Part shown: one piece after another, positions 17,901-27,200 of the stretch
Layout: each line of letters opens with the position of its first letter
Position numbering within the stretch: the first letter of the stretch is position 1
Origin: CAYSUS01 sp964434165
Lineage (GTDB): Bacteria > Planctomycetota > Planctomycetia > Pirellulales > Thermoguttaceae
Direction of reading: 5' to 3'
DNA length: 49,105 nt
Assembly (NCBI GenBank): GCA_964434165.1
Contig: CAYSUS010000053.1
Location: 1-49,105, forward strand
The notes under the pieces: generated by a model
Databases searched by the model: none
Seen by the model: the letters and a program-made list of their open reading frames with translations, nothing else
Told to the model about the DNA's origin: nothing
Position numbers and translations under genes: made by a program

Positions 17901-18146
17901 TGCGGCGGCCACGTTCTTCTCCGACCGGTCCAGCCCATGGACCTGGAACCCATCGAGCTTGCCCCATTCAGCCAGCTTGAAGCCGTCTCCACAACCGAGA
18001 TGCACGACGAGCCCGCCGGATACGCCGGTTCCCATCAGGAACCTCTCGGCACCGGTGGCCGCCGCGGCATCAACGCCGGCCACCGCGGAGCGGGGCATTG
18101 CCGGGGAGATCGACAACACGAGCGCGGCGAGCATCGGTCGAAACAT
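14928..18146 (-). CDS. Exported methyltransferase-like / PQQ-type beta-propeller fusion (copy A)
   Basis: 1072 residues from the ATG at 18146, chosen over one 27 codons upstream because AAGGAG precedes it and it opens a signal peptide (residues 1-24). Residues 45-145 form a class I methyltransferase-like Rossmann domain with an intact motif I (HLGCGDG, 49-55), an acidic strand end (HGLDRSEKN) and RVLAPGGVVRV. The linker motif starts at W162. Two propeller sections follow with many quinoprotein-type blades, for example ARDAFNGVVLWKR, AIDADSGEVRWQR and ALDAEDGGKKWAF; the second opens at DWPTYRGNPARSG. Such propellers occur in PQQ dehydrogenases and BamB, but PQQ binding is not shown. Last gene of a long minus-strand run, 89 bases after the GH32 gene. 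Function unknown. Confidence 0.85.
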   Translation of the reverse strand: MFRPMLAALVLSISPAMPRSAVAGVDAAAATGAERFLMGTGVSGGLVVHLGCGDGFKLAEWGKLDGFQVHGLDRSEKNVAAARERLQALGLYGEKATVGLWEGERLPFIDNLVNLLVIEEGMVPAREEITRVLAPGGVVRVDNGLQWEMPAGKRRPSAMDEWTHHMYDSTGNPVSRDKVVGPPVYLQWVAGPRWGRHHDHMASFSAMVSAGNRVFYIIDEGSKASIMLPSKWSLIARDAFNGVVLWKRPIPEWWTRFHPLKSGPAQLPRKLVATKDHVYVTLGLDAPLSRLDAATGKTLQTYKGTEDTWEVVLNDGWLYAVIGPRRTEEHRESVNIYPRNAPGNPINKLWKRWDSKLHAIDADSGEVRWQRAAKILPGTLAVADDTVYFHNSQSIVAMDKTSGKQRWVSPPVEAIDLEKGIPTCYMPRLAVDNGVVVFAGGRGYEQHMKSKALKMVALDCFNGKVLWEAPHYESGYQSPEDLLVANKVVLSPFSTWMKPKDPKNNHVVGSDLRTGKVVFDYAPDVEDPVWFIHHRCYPSKATTEYLLMSKEGVEFLDLKTGHWKIHHWVRGECLYGIMPANGLVYAPMHDCACSADMKLNGLNALAGVKARRDIEVYPKKHRLTKGPAFGKVPREGAAATGDWPTYRGNPARSGVATCEVSSDLKKAWTAEIGGRLTSPVVAGGQLFAAATDRHTLYALDAEDGGKKWAFIAGGRIDSPPTVHQGMVLFGCRDGCVYCLRATDGEVVWRFRPVAEDRRLMAFEQVESVWPIHGSVLVRNDEAWFVAGRSSFLDGGLQMYRLKPETGEVISHATFDGKGPGGRVLTGAEEKKLVGLPDVLSSVGDDVYMRAGAFRPEGDAIKRAPSKVHLFSSYGFLDDSWFHRSYWVYNDSCSHRHSYSNTGKTRPAGRILVVDEKNVYGFGRQKQYFRWTTPMEYRLFAESKVPPRPAAGPKGRRRAGPSPPLWEADVPILATGLVLAGDTLFAAGPPDVLDETREDIRSGSPQTLRLIRRQDEALAGRHGGLLMAVSKASGAIEGRIELASPPVLDGLIAAREKLYMATKGGSLECWKAK

Positions 18147-18235
18147 CGGTCGAGCTCCTTTACCGAACGTGGGGCTGGATGGATGGGGAGACGCCGTCGG
18201 CGGGGGGCCGAGGATGCAGCGCCGCAAGCTGCGGG

Positions 18236-20434
18236 CTATTTCTTCCAGATCGACGTCATCTCGTGAGCCTCGAGCGACTGGACGGTCATCGCGCCGCCCT
18301 CGGCAGAGAGCGACACCGTGCCGATCGGCTTGCCCATGTCGCGGCGCGGGCTGGTCTTGTAGCAGGCGCCGCCGCCACCGACCAGCTCGTACAGGGGACG
18401 GTCCACGAGAACGCGGAACGTGACCTGGCCGTCCTTGAGCCTCAAAGGCATCTCGTCGAGCTTCTCGGCGGCGAAGTCGTAGGTCGCCGTATTCTCACCG
18501 AAGCGGAGAACGGCCTTGGCGGCGGTTCCCTTCTTCACGGTCGCCACGATGTCGAAGAGCTGGCCCTCCACGTCGAACGTGACGACCGGCGCCTCGGCCG
18601 TCAGCGACTTCTTCTCGACCGTCTTCGGGTCCGGCTTGCGGAGCTGCTCGAGCTCCTCGATCGGGGTGGCGAACATCCGGATGCCGTCCTCGGTAGTGCG
18701 CAGCGTGAGGCTGGTGGGCACGGTGAACGTCTGGTTGAAGGGCATGTCCGGGATGTTGATCCGCGCCCAACCGATCTGCACCACGCGGCCGTCGGGTGGG
18801 TTGCTGAAGCACTGCGAGGCGTAGTACGCGCCCCAGTGGACGCGGTGCTTCCCTTCGTGGTCCGGGGTGAACTTCCTGCCGTCGAAGCGGCCGATCGCGT
18901 ACTTCGCGTCGGCGGCGTAGATCACCCACCTGGTCTTGGACGGGTCGCCGTCCACCGGCAGCTCGAAGATCTCAGGGCACTCGAAATAGCCGGGGATGTT
19001 GCTCTCGCGCTTCCACTCCTTGAGGTCCTTGCTCGTGTAGATGGCGATGTTCCGGCCGTGCTCCTCGTCCTGGTCGAAGACGGCGATCACCCAGTGCTCG
19101 CCCGGCTCGTACCAGAGGAGCTTCGGGTCGCGGCCCGAGTGCTCGATCACCGGATTGCCCTCGTAGTACTTCCACGTCTTGCCGCGGTCGGTGGAGTAGG
19201 CGAGGGCCTCGCCGCATCCCGTATCGGTGAACGCCAGGACGATCGTCTTCTCGTCGCCCCGCTGCCAGCCGGCCGTGTTGCGCAGGTCCACGTTTCCGCT
19301 TCCCGAAAAGCAGTTCTTCACGGCCATCTTCGGATGGCGATTCTTGACGTCGCCGCCGAACGAGCGCAGGGCCCGATCGTGCTCGATCCAGTGGATCATG
19401 TCCGGGCTGGTGGCGTGCCCCCAGTACATGTTGGCCCAGTTGCGGCCGGCCGGGTTGCACTGCCAGAAGAAGTGGTACTGGCCGTCGTAGTAGCACATCC
19501 CGTTCGGGTCGTTGTTCCAGCCCCGCATCTGGCTCATGTGGAACTGGGGACGCAGAGCTTCGTCGTACAGCGGCTGCAGGTGCCGCATCTCGTCGCTGGA
19601 CTCGATCATCTCGCAGACCTCCGGGGCAGCCCGGGCGACGACCTTCGCGGTCTTGCCGACGTACTCCTGCATGTCGAGGTAGGTCCACCAGGCGACGGCT
19701 TCCTTGTTCGGCGGGAAGTCGCAGTCGAGATTGTGAACGAGCTGATCGCCGACGAGGACCGTCATCCGTCCGCGTTGCCCGTTGTTGGAGACCGGGAAGA
19801 TGATGTACTTGCCGGTGACCTTGATCTCCCGGGCGTGTTCCGGATGCGGCGACTGCCCCGGCCGCCGCGGCGCGATGAAGGGCTTCTTCTTCGCTTGCGT
19901 GTTGCTCTGGGAGATCTGATCGACGTTGATGTGGCCCCAGCCGCCGGACGCGTCGTCCACGATCTGGAGCACGGCCTTCCGGCCCTTGTACTTCCTGACG
20001 TCCCAGTTCTCCCAGTTGAGGAACTCGCTGCCGCCCGGCTGGGTGTTGGGGCCCGTGGCGGTGAGCACCACCTTGCCGTCGATGAGCAGGTTCATGCAGG
20101 TCTTGCCGGCATGTCCGCCGCCGCCGATGAGGAACTTGATGTAGTCCCGCTCGATGGTCAGCTCGGGCGAGGTGAGCTTGCCGGTCGGGCGGTCGCCGCC
20201 GAGGAACGTGTTCACCAGCCCCTCCCCCTCGTAGCCGGTGACCCGCATCTGGCCGCCGAGCGTGCCACGGGCCGGGCCCTTGCCGAACGCTTCGCCTTCG
20301 ACCTTCCAGTCGCCGTAGTCCTCGCCCTCGAAGTCGGCGACGAGGATGTCGTCCGCGGCGGTCGCCGGCGCCGCCGCGGCGGGGCCGAAGAAGGCGAAGG
20401 AGAGACACGTCGCAACGAGCAGGAGCTTCTTCAT
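18236..20434 (-). CDS. Secreted GH32 fructan hydrolase (levanase/fructosidase-like)
   Basis: 732 residues with a signal peptide (1-27) and AAGGAAG before the ATG. An N-terminal beta-sandwich of about 150 residues (30-180) is of the kind often fused to secreted GH32 enzymes, and a second small domain covers about 200-275. The five-bladed catalytic propeller starts near 285 with the three family signatures: WNNDPNG (nucleophile Asp 309), GRDPK (transition-state Asp 436) and FECPE (acid/base Glu 485). A C-terminal beta-sandwich ends the protein. GH32 enzymes release fructose from levan, inulin or sucrose; endo or exo action cannot be told. It is embedded between methyltransferase/propeller genes B and A, all on one strand. 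Confidence 0.93.
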   Translation of the reverse strand: MKKLLLVATCLSFAFFGPAAAAPATAADDILVADFEGEDYGDWKVEGEAFGKGPARGTLGGQMRVTGYEGEGLVNTFLGGDRPTGKLTSPELTIERDYIKFLIGGGGHAGKTCMNLLIDGKVVLTATGPNTQPGGSEFLNWENWDVRKYKGRKAVLQIVDDASGGWGHINVDQISQSNTQAKKKPFIAPRRPGQSPHPEHAREIKVTGKYIIFPVSNNGQRGRMTVLVGDQLVHNLDCDFPPNKEAVAWWTYLDMQEYVGKTAKVVARAAPEVCEMIESSDEMRHLQPLYDEALRPQFHMSQMRGWNNDPNGMCYYDGQYHFFWQCNPAGRNWANMYWGHATSPDMIHWIEHDRALRSFGGDVKNRHPKMAVKNCFSGSGNVDLRNTAGWQRGDEKTIVLAFTDTGCGEALAYSTDRGKTWKYYEGNPVIEHSGRDPKLLWYEPGEHWVIAVFDQDEEHGRNIAIYTSKDLKEWKRESNIPGYFECPEIFELPVDGDPSKTRWVIYAADAKYAIGRFDGRKFTPDHEGKHRVHWGAYYASQCFSNPPDGRVVQIGWARINIPDMPFNQTFTVPTSLTLRTTEDGIRMFATPIEELEQLRKPDPKTVEKKSLTAEAPVVTFDVEGQLFDIVATVKKGTAAKAVLRFGENTATYDFAAEKLDEMPLRLKDGQVTFRVLVDRPLYELVGGGGACYKTSPRRDMGKPIGTVSLSAEGGAMTVQSLEAHEMTSIWKK

Positions 20435-20904
20435 GGGGTTCTTCCTTACAGTGCGGCCTTCCCAAGGAACGGTGAGGCGATCTGGGTTAAGGGAGCGGCC
20501 CGCCGCGCTGTTGACATGGGCTGGCGGCTTCTCGCGGGGGCCGCAACGCGCAGCCGGGACAGGGTGCTCAGGGACGATCGCGCGAAGCCCATGTTACTTC
20601 CGCGTCTCTCACTCGTCCAGGAAGCGATGATCGGCCCGGCCGGGACGGCTCGCACCGCGGCTGAGGAGGCGCACGGCCACTCGACGACGGAGGGCCGCAG
20701 CGCCCGGCGCGTCGCCGCGGCGTCGGGCTTCGTGCCGCGGCGAGCCCCGCGGCCGCGCGCGGACCCGCCCAGAGAAGCTCACCCCTTTCGCCTGGCGATG
20801 GCCGCAAGGCGTCGTGAGGACAGTCGTGAGCTGGATGCGTCCCGGAGGACGGGCGGCGGACTGGGTGGATGCTCGCGCCTTGGGCCGATGGCTTCATGCT
20901 CCGC
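20435..20904. other. 470-bp gap between GH32 and propeller gene B
   Basis: No supported gene, repeat or hairpin was found; open frames here are short or overlap real genes as antisense. It is the longest break in the minus-strand run, so the GH32 gene may have its own promoter here, although no convincing pair of -35 and -10 boxes was seen on the minus strand. Confidence 0.4.
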
Positions 20905-23900
20905 TTACTCGTTCGCGGCCCCCAGCCCCAAGATGGAACCGTCGCGAAGCGCGAGAACGATGGTGCCGTCGGGCCCCAGAGCCAGGCCGTCGTAGAGCGG
21001 CGAGGCGGGCAGCGAGACCTCCCACTGCCTTCCTCCGTCGCCTCGATCGAACGCGATCAGACGCCCGAGCCCCGCCCCGCGCGTCACGACGAGAGCGGCG
21101 TTTCGCGTCAAGGCGCAACCGGCGACGCGCTCGCCGTGGCGAAGCTCCCGGCGCCACCGCGCGGTCCCCTCTTCGCCGACCGCGACACTCAGTCGAACCG
21201 CCGCGGGCCCGGACGCCGGCGCGCCGTCCAGCGTGCGTGCCAGATGCTCGACAAGCCGGCCTCTGCCCGCGATGGCGACCCCGTCGTGCCTTCTGCCGCT
21301 CACAGCAAGAAGGACGTCTTTCGCGTCCCACGCGGGCAACAGCACGGCATCGCTGGCCGCGAGCACGGGCAAGTGCCCCTTCCCGTCGGAAGTGCTCTTG
21401 AGGAAGGTCAGTTCGCAGCGCCAGTGGCCGCTCTCGGCCTGGTCGATCAACAGCCTGCGGCCGCCGAACACGGTCCACTCGGGCGTCAGGCAACCTGCGT
21501 CCTGCCCTTTGGAGCAGCGATACACGGCCTGAACGTGTCTCGGGCCAACCTCCAGCCTCCTGGCCTCGCTCTCACCCGGCAGCACGTATGCGGCCGACAC
21601 ACGACCGTCCTGGGGCGAGATGCGGGCCAAAGGGGCCTCGCCGCCGTGGAAAATCAGGTCCCGGCCCGCGCAAAGCTGGCCCGCGCCGGAGAGGATCCCG
21701 TCCGCGCCCGCCGCCTCCCAGCGGTTCGTCTCCCAGAGAACCGAGCCGCTGGCAGCATCCATCGCGCAGCAGAAGACCCCGTCCACACCGTCAAGCATGC
21801 CGGCGGTTGCGAAGACGCGGCCGCCGAGGACCAGGGGGCACCCCAAGGCGGGCCAGCGGCAGCCGAGCTGGCCGTAGATCATGGTGCGCCCAACCTGGGG
21901 AGCAACGCGTGCGTGCCACAGCGGGCTGCCGTCCGCAAGTCGGAAGGCGTGGATGCATCCGTCGGCGCTCGCCACGAAGACGCGATCCTTCCAGATCGTG
22001 GGGCTGCTGGAGATGCGCCCGCTGGTAAACGAGCGCCAGATGCGCTCCCCCGAACCGACGGCCAGCGCCTCGACGACGCCGTCGGCACGGGCAACGATCG
22101 CCATCCCGCCCGCCACGACCGGCGGAGCCGGGACAATCTCCGCGTCGAGCAGCACCTTGTCCGAAGCCGAACGGGCGGAAGTGCTGGACGCTCCCGAAGT
22201 GCGCCAGACGACGGCGACGTCCTCGGGCAGCACCACGTCGAGGAATGCCGATCGATTCGCGTCGGCGCGGTAGGTGACCCAGCCTTTCGTTTCCAGGTCG
22301 GGCGGCGGGACTTCGGCGACGGAAACAACGCGCTGCGGGGCCGGTGGGGCGTTGTCCCCCGCCGACCGAACCACGAAGCCCCGCCACTCCGTGCAATTCG
22401 TGCAGGCGGACGGGAACTTCCACGCCAGGCCGTTGGCAACAAGCGTGCCGGCCGAACACGAGGATTTGGCGGGCAGCTTGTCGAAGGTCTCGCCCGTAGC
22501 GCGATCCCATACCAGCCCACACGTGCCGAAGATGCCCTGCGGCGAGGCGGTCCATCGCGAGCATCCGCCCCTGTTCAGGCGGCCGAGCTGCCGAGCGACT
22601 TCGCCGTTGGCAGGGTCCACTGCCTGGGAGCCGAACCAGACGAGGTCATCGAAGGCGAGCGGAATCGGCCCCACCGGCCCACGACCCCGCGGCAGCTCCC
22701 ACACCGCTCGCCCATCGTCTTGAGAGAGGACGGCGCAACGATCGGTCTCCGGACCTGCGATCACGTAGAGCCCGGCCACGGCATATCCCGTCACCGGATG
22801 GCGGCTCGAGCGGTCCCACTCGAATCCCCGGGGCGGCAGACGGACGATGCCCGTCTCCGCGCGCCACGCGATCGTGCCGTCGGCGATGCGGTAGGCCTCC
22901 GCGCGGCCCGCTTCCGTACAAACGAAGAGCCGGCCGGCGGCAATCGCCGCAGAGCGCGGGTCGAAGGCCTCCCCGCCTTCCTTGCGGCGGACCTGCCACA
23001 GCTTCTTCAGCGTGCCGCGATCCAGCACCGTGAGGCTCAGGCCCGACGAGCGGAACGGCACGACCAACGCCTCCGCGCGCCTCCCGTGGTTGCGAGTGGC
23101 CGGTCCACCCACGAGCACAAGGCGCGCCTCGGACACGGCCATCCAGCGGATCTCACCGCAGTCCGCCTGGATGCGGCGGATCTCCCCGCCCGTCGCCTGA
23201 TCCAGCTCCAAAAGCACGTGCCCGTCGGCGACGAATAGAGAGTCGCCGTCGGCCACCATGGTCGAGCGAGCCACCTGGAGCCATGCGGCCGGCGACAGCC
23301 GTTTGGCCCACAACCGCACTCCGGAGCCTGCCGCCTGGGCCGTCACCAGCGGTCCTCTCAAGTCGTCCATCGGGGCGTCGGGGGTCCATCTGAGCCCCAG
23401 GTTTCCGAGTACGACTTGCTCTCCGGCCAGGACTGCCTCACCGCGAGTCACGTCCAGCAGATGACCGTTCCACAGGACGAAGACCCTGCCGCGGGTGACG
23501 ATCGGCAGCTCCAGGCGCGTGGAGAAGAAGGGCTTGCCCGTCCACTGCAGCGATTCGGGGGCGGCGTACGCCGTGTCGGTGGAAACCGCGTTATTGTCCG
23601 CACGGTGCCACCAGTGGGTCCAGTCGTCGGCGCCGCGGATCGCCGGCTTGCGAATCGTCAGCCAGGCACGTGGGAGCTTCGCATCGCCGGAGGATTTCGT
23701 GACCCGGCACTTGCAGCCCAGCGCCTCGAAGCTCCGCCCCCATGCTTCGAGATCCTCCTCGCTGGCGGCTCCGCCGACGATCGCCATGCCGTACCAGGGG
23801 TGGAGCACTCGCACGATCTCGCCGGCGAGCTCCGCCGTCAAGTCGTCGCCGGTGGCGTCGGTCATCGCGATCAGGTCGGCGCTGTTGCCGACCGGCAGCA

Positions 23901-24210
23901 GACGCGACAACTCGCAGGGATCGATGTAGATGCGACGATTGAGGAGCCCGCTGTGGCTGACCGCGCGCCGAGCCTCGGCAACAACGGCCGCATCCGGATG
24001 CTGGGCGTGAATCTGAGCGTTCGGCGCCGCCCGAGCAAGCTCCAACAGGAGATCGGGCGAACCGCACCTTGGCAGATGAACGAAGCCCACGGGCCGACCC
24101 GCGCTCTCGACGAGAAGCTCGGCCATTGGCTCCGCGTGGCTGCGACCCGCAAGAAGGACCAGCAGCAGAACGCAGGACTTGACGAGTCGCCCAAGGTGCG
24201 CACCGTTCAT
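20905..24210 (-). CDS. Exported methyltransferase-like / PQQ-type beta-propeller fusion (copy B)
   Basis: 1101 residues from the ATG at 24210, which follows AGGAAAGGG and begins a signal peptide (1-26, ending RSHAEP). The Rossmann-like domain (about 38-150) is decayed at motif I: where copy A has HLGCGDG this reads VHLPRCGSPD (from residue 44), without the glycine pattern, so binding of S-adenosylmethionine is doubtful. A late motif RVLHPWYGMAIV corresponds to RVLAPGGVVRV in A. The linker motif starts at W197. Propeller blades include AYRIADGTIAWRA, AFRLADGSPLWHA and AMDAASGSVLWET, and the C-terminus ends DGSILGLG like the other copies. Only four bases separate its start from the stop of copy C, so the pair is translationally linked. 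Function unknown. Confidence 0.83.
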   Translation of the reverse strand: MNGAHLGRLVKSCVLLLVLLAGRSHAEPMAELLVESAGRPVGFVHLPRCGSPDLLLELARAAPNAQIHAQHPDAAVVAEARRAVSHSGLLNRRIYIDPCELSRLLPVGNSADLIAMTDATGDDLTAELAGEIVRVLHPWYGMAIVGGAASEEDLEAWGRSFEALGCKCRVTKSSGDAKLPRAWLTIRKPAIRGADDWTHWWHRADNNAVSTDTAYAAPESLQWTGKPFFSTRLELPIVTRGRVFVLWNGHLLDVTRGEAVLAGEQVVLGNLGLRWTPDAPMDDLRGPLVTAQAAGSGVRLWAKRLSPAAWLQVARSTMVADGDSLFVADGHVLLELDQATGGEIRRIQADCGEIRWMAVSEARLVLVGGPATRNHGRRAEALVVPFRSSGLSLTVLDRGTLKKLWQVRRKEGGEAFDPRSAAIAAGRLFVCTEAGRAEAYRIADGTIAWRAETGIVRLPPRGFEWDRSSRHPVTGYAVAGLYVIAGPETDRCAVLSQDDGRAVWELPRGRGPVGPIPLAFDDLVWFGSQAVDPANGEVARQLGRLNRGGCSRWTASPQGIFGTCGLVWDRATGETFDKLPAKSSCSAGTLVANGLAWKFPSACTNCTEWRGFVVRSAGDNAPPAPQRVVSVAEVPPPDLETKGWVTYRADANRSAFLDVVLPEDVAVVWRTSGASSTSARSASDKVLLDAEIVPAPPVVAGGMAIVARADGVVEALAVGSGERIWRSFTSGRISSSPTIWKDRVFVASADGCIHAFRLADGSPLWHARVAPQVGRTMIYGQLGCRWPALGCPLVLGGRVFATAGMLDGVDGVFCCAMDAASGSVLWETNRWEAAGADGILSGAGQLCAGRDLIFHGGEAPLARISPQDGRVSAAYVLPGESEARRLEVGPRHVQAVYRCSKGQDAGCLTPEWTVFGGRRLLIDQAESGHWRCELTFLKSTSDGKGHLPVLAASDAVLLPAWDAKDVLLAVSGRRHDGVAIAGRGRLVEHLARTLDGAPASGPAAVRLSVAVGEEGTARWRRELRHGERVAGCALTRNAALVVTRGAGLGRLIAFDRGDGGRQWEVSLPASPLYDGLALGPDGTIVLALRDGSILGLGAANE

Positions 24211-24214
24211 GGGT

Positions 24215-27200
24215 TCAATCCCTTTCCTCAGGCATGATGACCGGTCCAAGGCTGGATGATGGGTTCGCGGGCGCTGTCCGGGCGGCCCGTTGATGCAATC
24301 GTGCCTGACGCCCCCGTGTTTCAGAAGCGGCCTTGGGTTCATCGCGCCGGCCCGGGCCTCCGACAGGCTTGAGGCAGCGGACCGAGCCGTCGAGGCATGA
24401 GAGGAAGACATGCTCGCCCGCCGCGCTCATGCCGTCGAACACGGGCATGGCCTCAAGTGGAAAGGTCTTGAGGCACTGGCCGTCCTTCGCGGCGAAGATC
24501 CGAAGCTCGGCACGACGCCCGGCGAGGTAGTCGTCCGACGGGTCGTCGGCGGGCAGGAAGTCGCTGGTACCGGCGACAAGCAGCTTGTCTTCGGCCAGGA
24601 GCAGGGCCCGCCCGAAGAAGGCCAGCTTCTCCGACCAGCGCGCGGGCCGCGGACTCGGCTTCAGCAGGTGGCCCCTCCCTTCCCCCATCGGCCGGTCGTT
24701 GGATTCGGCGGACAGCCGGAACGGATCGGGGCCCTTGCCCATCCCCATGCTCTGGCCGGTGGGCGTGTGAAAGGCGTTCAGCGTATAGGTGTCCTCATCG
24801 TCGAAGACAAGCAGGTAGCCGCTCTTCGTACCGCCCCGCGGCATGGACTTGGAGAGGAAGCCTTGATGGTGAATCCAGTGCTGTCGGTCATAGAAATCGT
24901 CGGCGAGGAACCCCATCGTGGTGCTCAGACGAAGCGGCCCCCGGGCAACGCCCCCGCCCCCTCCCTGCGGCACGTCGGTGTTGACGATCTCCAGCGATCG
25001 GCTCAAGACGTTGGCCCCCAGGAACAGGTGTTCCCCGTTGCTGACCAGGATGTCCGATCGGGCTCCGTCCATGCCGTGGGGTCCGCCGGGCTCGCTGATC
25101 ACGTCCGGCCACGGCCCGTCCATCCGCCGCCGGTGCCTCACCTCGCCGGTTGCCGGATCGAGGCCGTACAGGTGCAGCCCGCCGTCGAGGAAGCTCGACC
25201 GGCCGGCGACGAAGTAGGCCGTCGCCGACTGCGAAGAGGCATCCTCCAGGAGCAAGACGCTGCCGGTCACGGGCCAGGCCGATTCCACTTGCCCGTACGA
25301 GACGATCCAGCGCTCCTCCGGCGCGGCGCGGCGGCGCCAGATCAACGCGCCGTCCGCCAAGCGCAGGCAGTACACGTGGCCGTCGTGTGCGCCGAACAGG
25401 ACGGCTTGCCGGTGGACCGTCGGCGGCGAGTCCACGCGCCCGCCAGCCCGGAAACGCCAGAGCCGTCGGCCCGAGGCTGCGTCCAGGGCGTGGACCAGGT
25501 GCTGGTCCTTGGCGGCAACGATCACGGTACCCTCGGCGACCACGCTTTGGGTCAGGTTGCCGCCCAGGTCGGCCGACCAGGCCTGCCCCAGCTCAGTCGC
25601 GATCGGTGCGCCCAGGCTTCCGCTCCGTCGGATATCGCCCCTGTAAGTCGGCCAGGCGGGGGATGCGCCGCCGGAGACTCGGGACTCGGAATGCGTTGCG
25701 CAGGCGGGCCCCTTCTCGAGAATGGCGCCGGCCGGTTCGGATCGTCCGTCGCTCTGGACCGCGCTGAGCGCATTGAACCCGTTGATGAGCACCCCGGAGT
25801 AGCAGACGCAGGGGTGGGGCGGCGTGTAGAACAGGCCATTGCAGGGGAGGAATCCGTAGTCGCACTCGCCGCGAGTCCAATCGACCCGGGCGTGGTTGCC
25901 TTCGCCCGAGGTATCCACGAAATCGGCACCTCGCTTCGACCAGATCAGGTACCGCGAGGTGGCCTTTCCCCGGTAGCAGCGGACGTGGTGCCCGCCGCTC
26001 AACAAGCTCCCGATCGGCACGCGCCGCTTCACCTTGCCGGTTTGCGGATCGAGGCCCAGCGCGTCCGTGCCGTGGAACGCCTCGCACTGGAACCGGGACA
26101 ACTCCCGGGGCAGGGTGCCGCTGGTCATCTCCCGGGTCATGCCGATCCACAGCGTGTCGCCCAGCCGAAACAGGTCGGGCGGATGCATGGGGGCCGCCAT
26201 GATCGCCTTTGGCCCCTCCCACACGAGCTCGCCGTCGTCGAGGCTCCAGGCTTTCAGCCCCCGGTCGCAGGCGTAGTAAACCCGCTCGTCGTCCATGAGC
26301 AAAGTGCCCACCGCCCCGGTGAACTCGGGCCACGGCTGGCTTGCGGCTTTCCACAGCACGTCGCCCGATTTCAGATCGCGGCAAACGATCTCCTCGTGGT
26401 TGTGGAAGCACACCTTCCCGTTGCGGGATGCCAGGGTGAGCGAGACGATCCGGCTTTCGGAAACGCGCCAAAGTACCTTGGCGTCGTCGGGGTCAAGCGC
26501 CAGGATGGTCTCGTCGCCCCGCTCGGCGGGAGGCAGCTTGGAGAACGCCTCCTCTCTGCTCTTCGCGGGAACCTGAAATCCCCAGGACCTCGCGCGCTTG
26601 TCGAAATCGGGGATCTCCTTCCGCACCCGGGCGATCAACACGCCGTCGGCAAGGATGATCTCCTCGGTGTTCTTGGTTTCCGGATACTCGCGAAGCGTCT
26701 TGCCGGTGGCCCCGTCCAGCAGCGTGACGGGGGCGCGGTAGCTCAGCGTGGCGAAGAGCCGGTCGCCGTCGGCCACGAGTCGCCGCGGCAACGTCCTCGG
26801 ATTGTGCCAGTGATAGCGGCTGCCCCAATCCCGACCGCTCCACCCGGAGATCGGTCTTCTCCAGAGATCGACGCCGCTGAAGGCATCGCGGGCGCGAAGC
26901 GCCCAGTGCTCCTTCTCGCCCCGGTCGAGGAATCCGGGGCGGCCCTCGTCCTGCACGTAGTACAGCCGACCGCCGGCCGAGACGAGCGAGTGAAGGCTGG
27001 GCGTGTAGTCGTGGCTCCGCGGGAACATGGGACCGGCCACCCAGCGCATGTAGCGGGGCGGTCCGGCAAGCGCGTCCTCGGCGACGGCGTTGCCGTCCGC
27101 GCCGTGGAGGTAGTGGCCCCACTGGTCGAGCCGCTCGGGCCAGGGCTTGCGGAACGTCGGGGCCTCCGCGCGGTCCACTTCCTCGAACCCCGCTCGCTGG

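Noticed and set aside
18098..20995. Plus-strand open frame of about 965 codons opposite the GH32 gene
   Set aside because: The minus strand has all three GH32 catalytic motifs; the plus frame is Val/Leu/His/Arg-rich, as antisense of GC-rich genes usually is.
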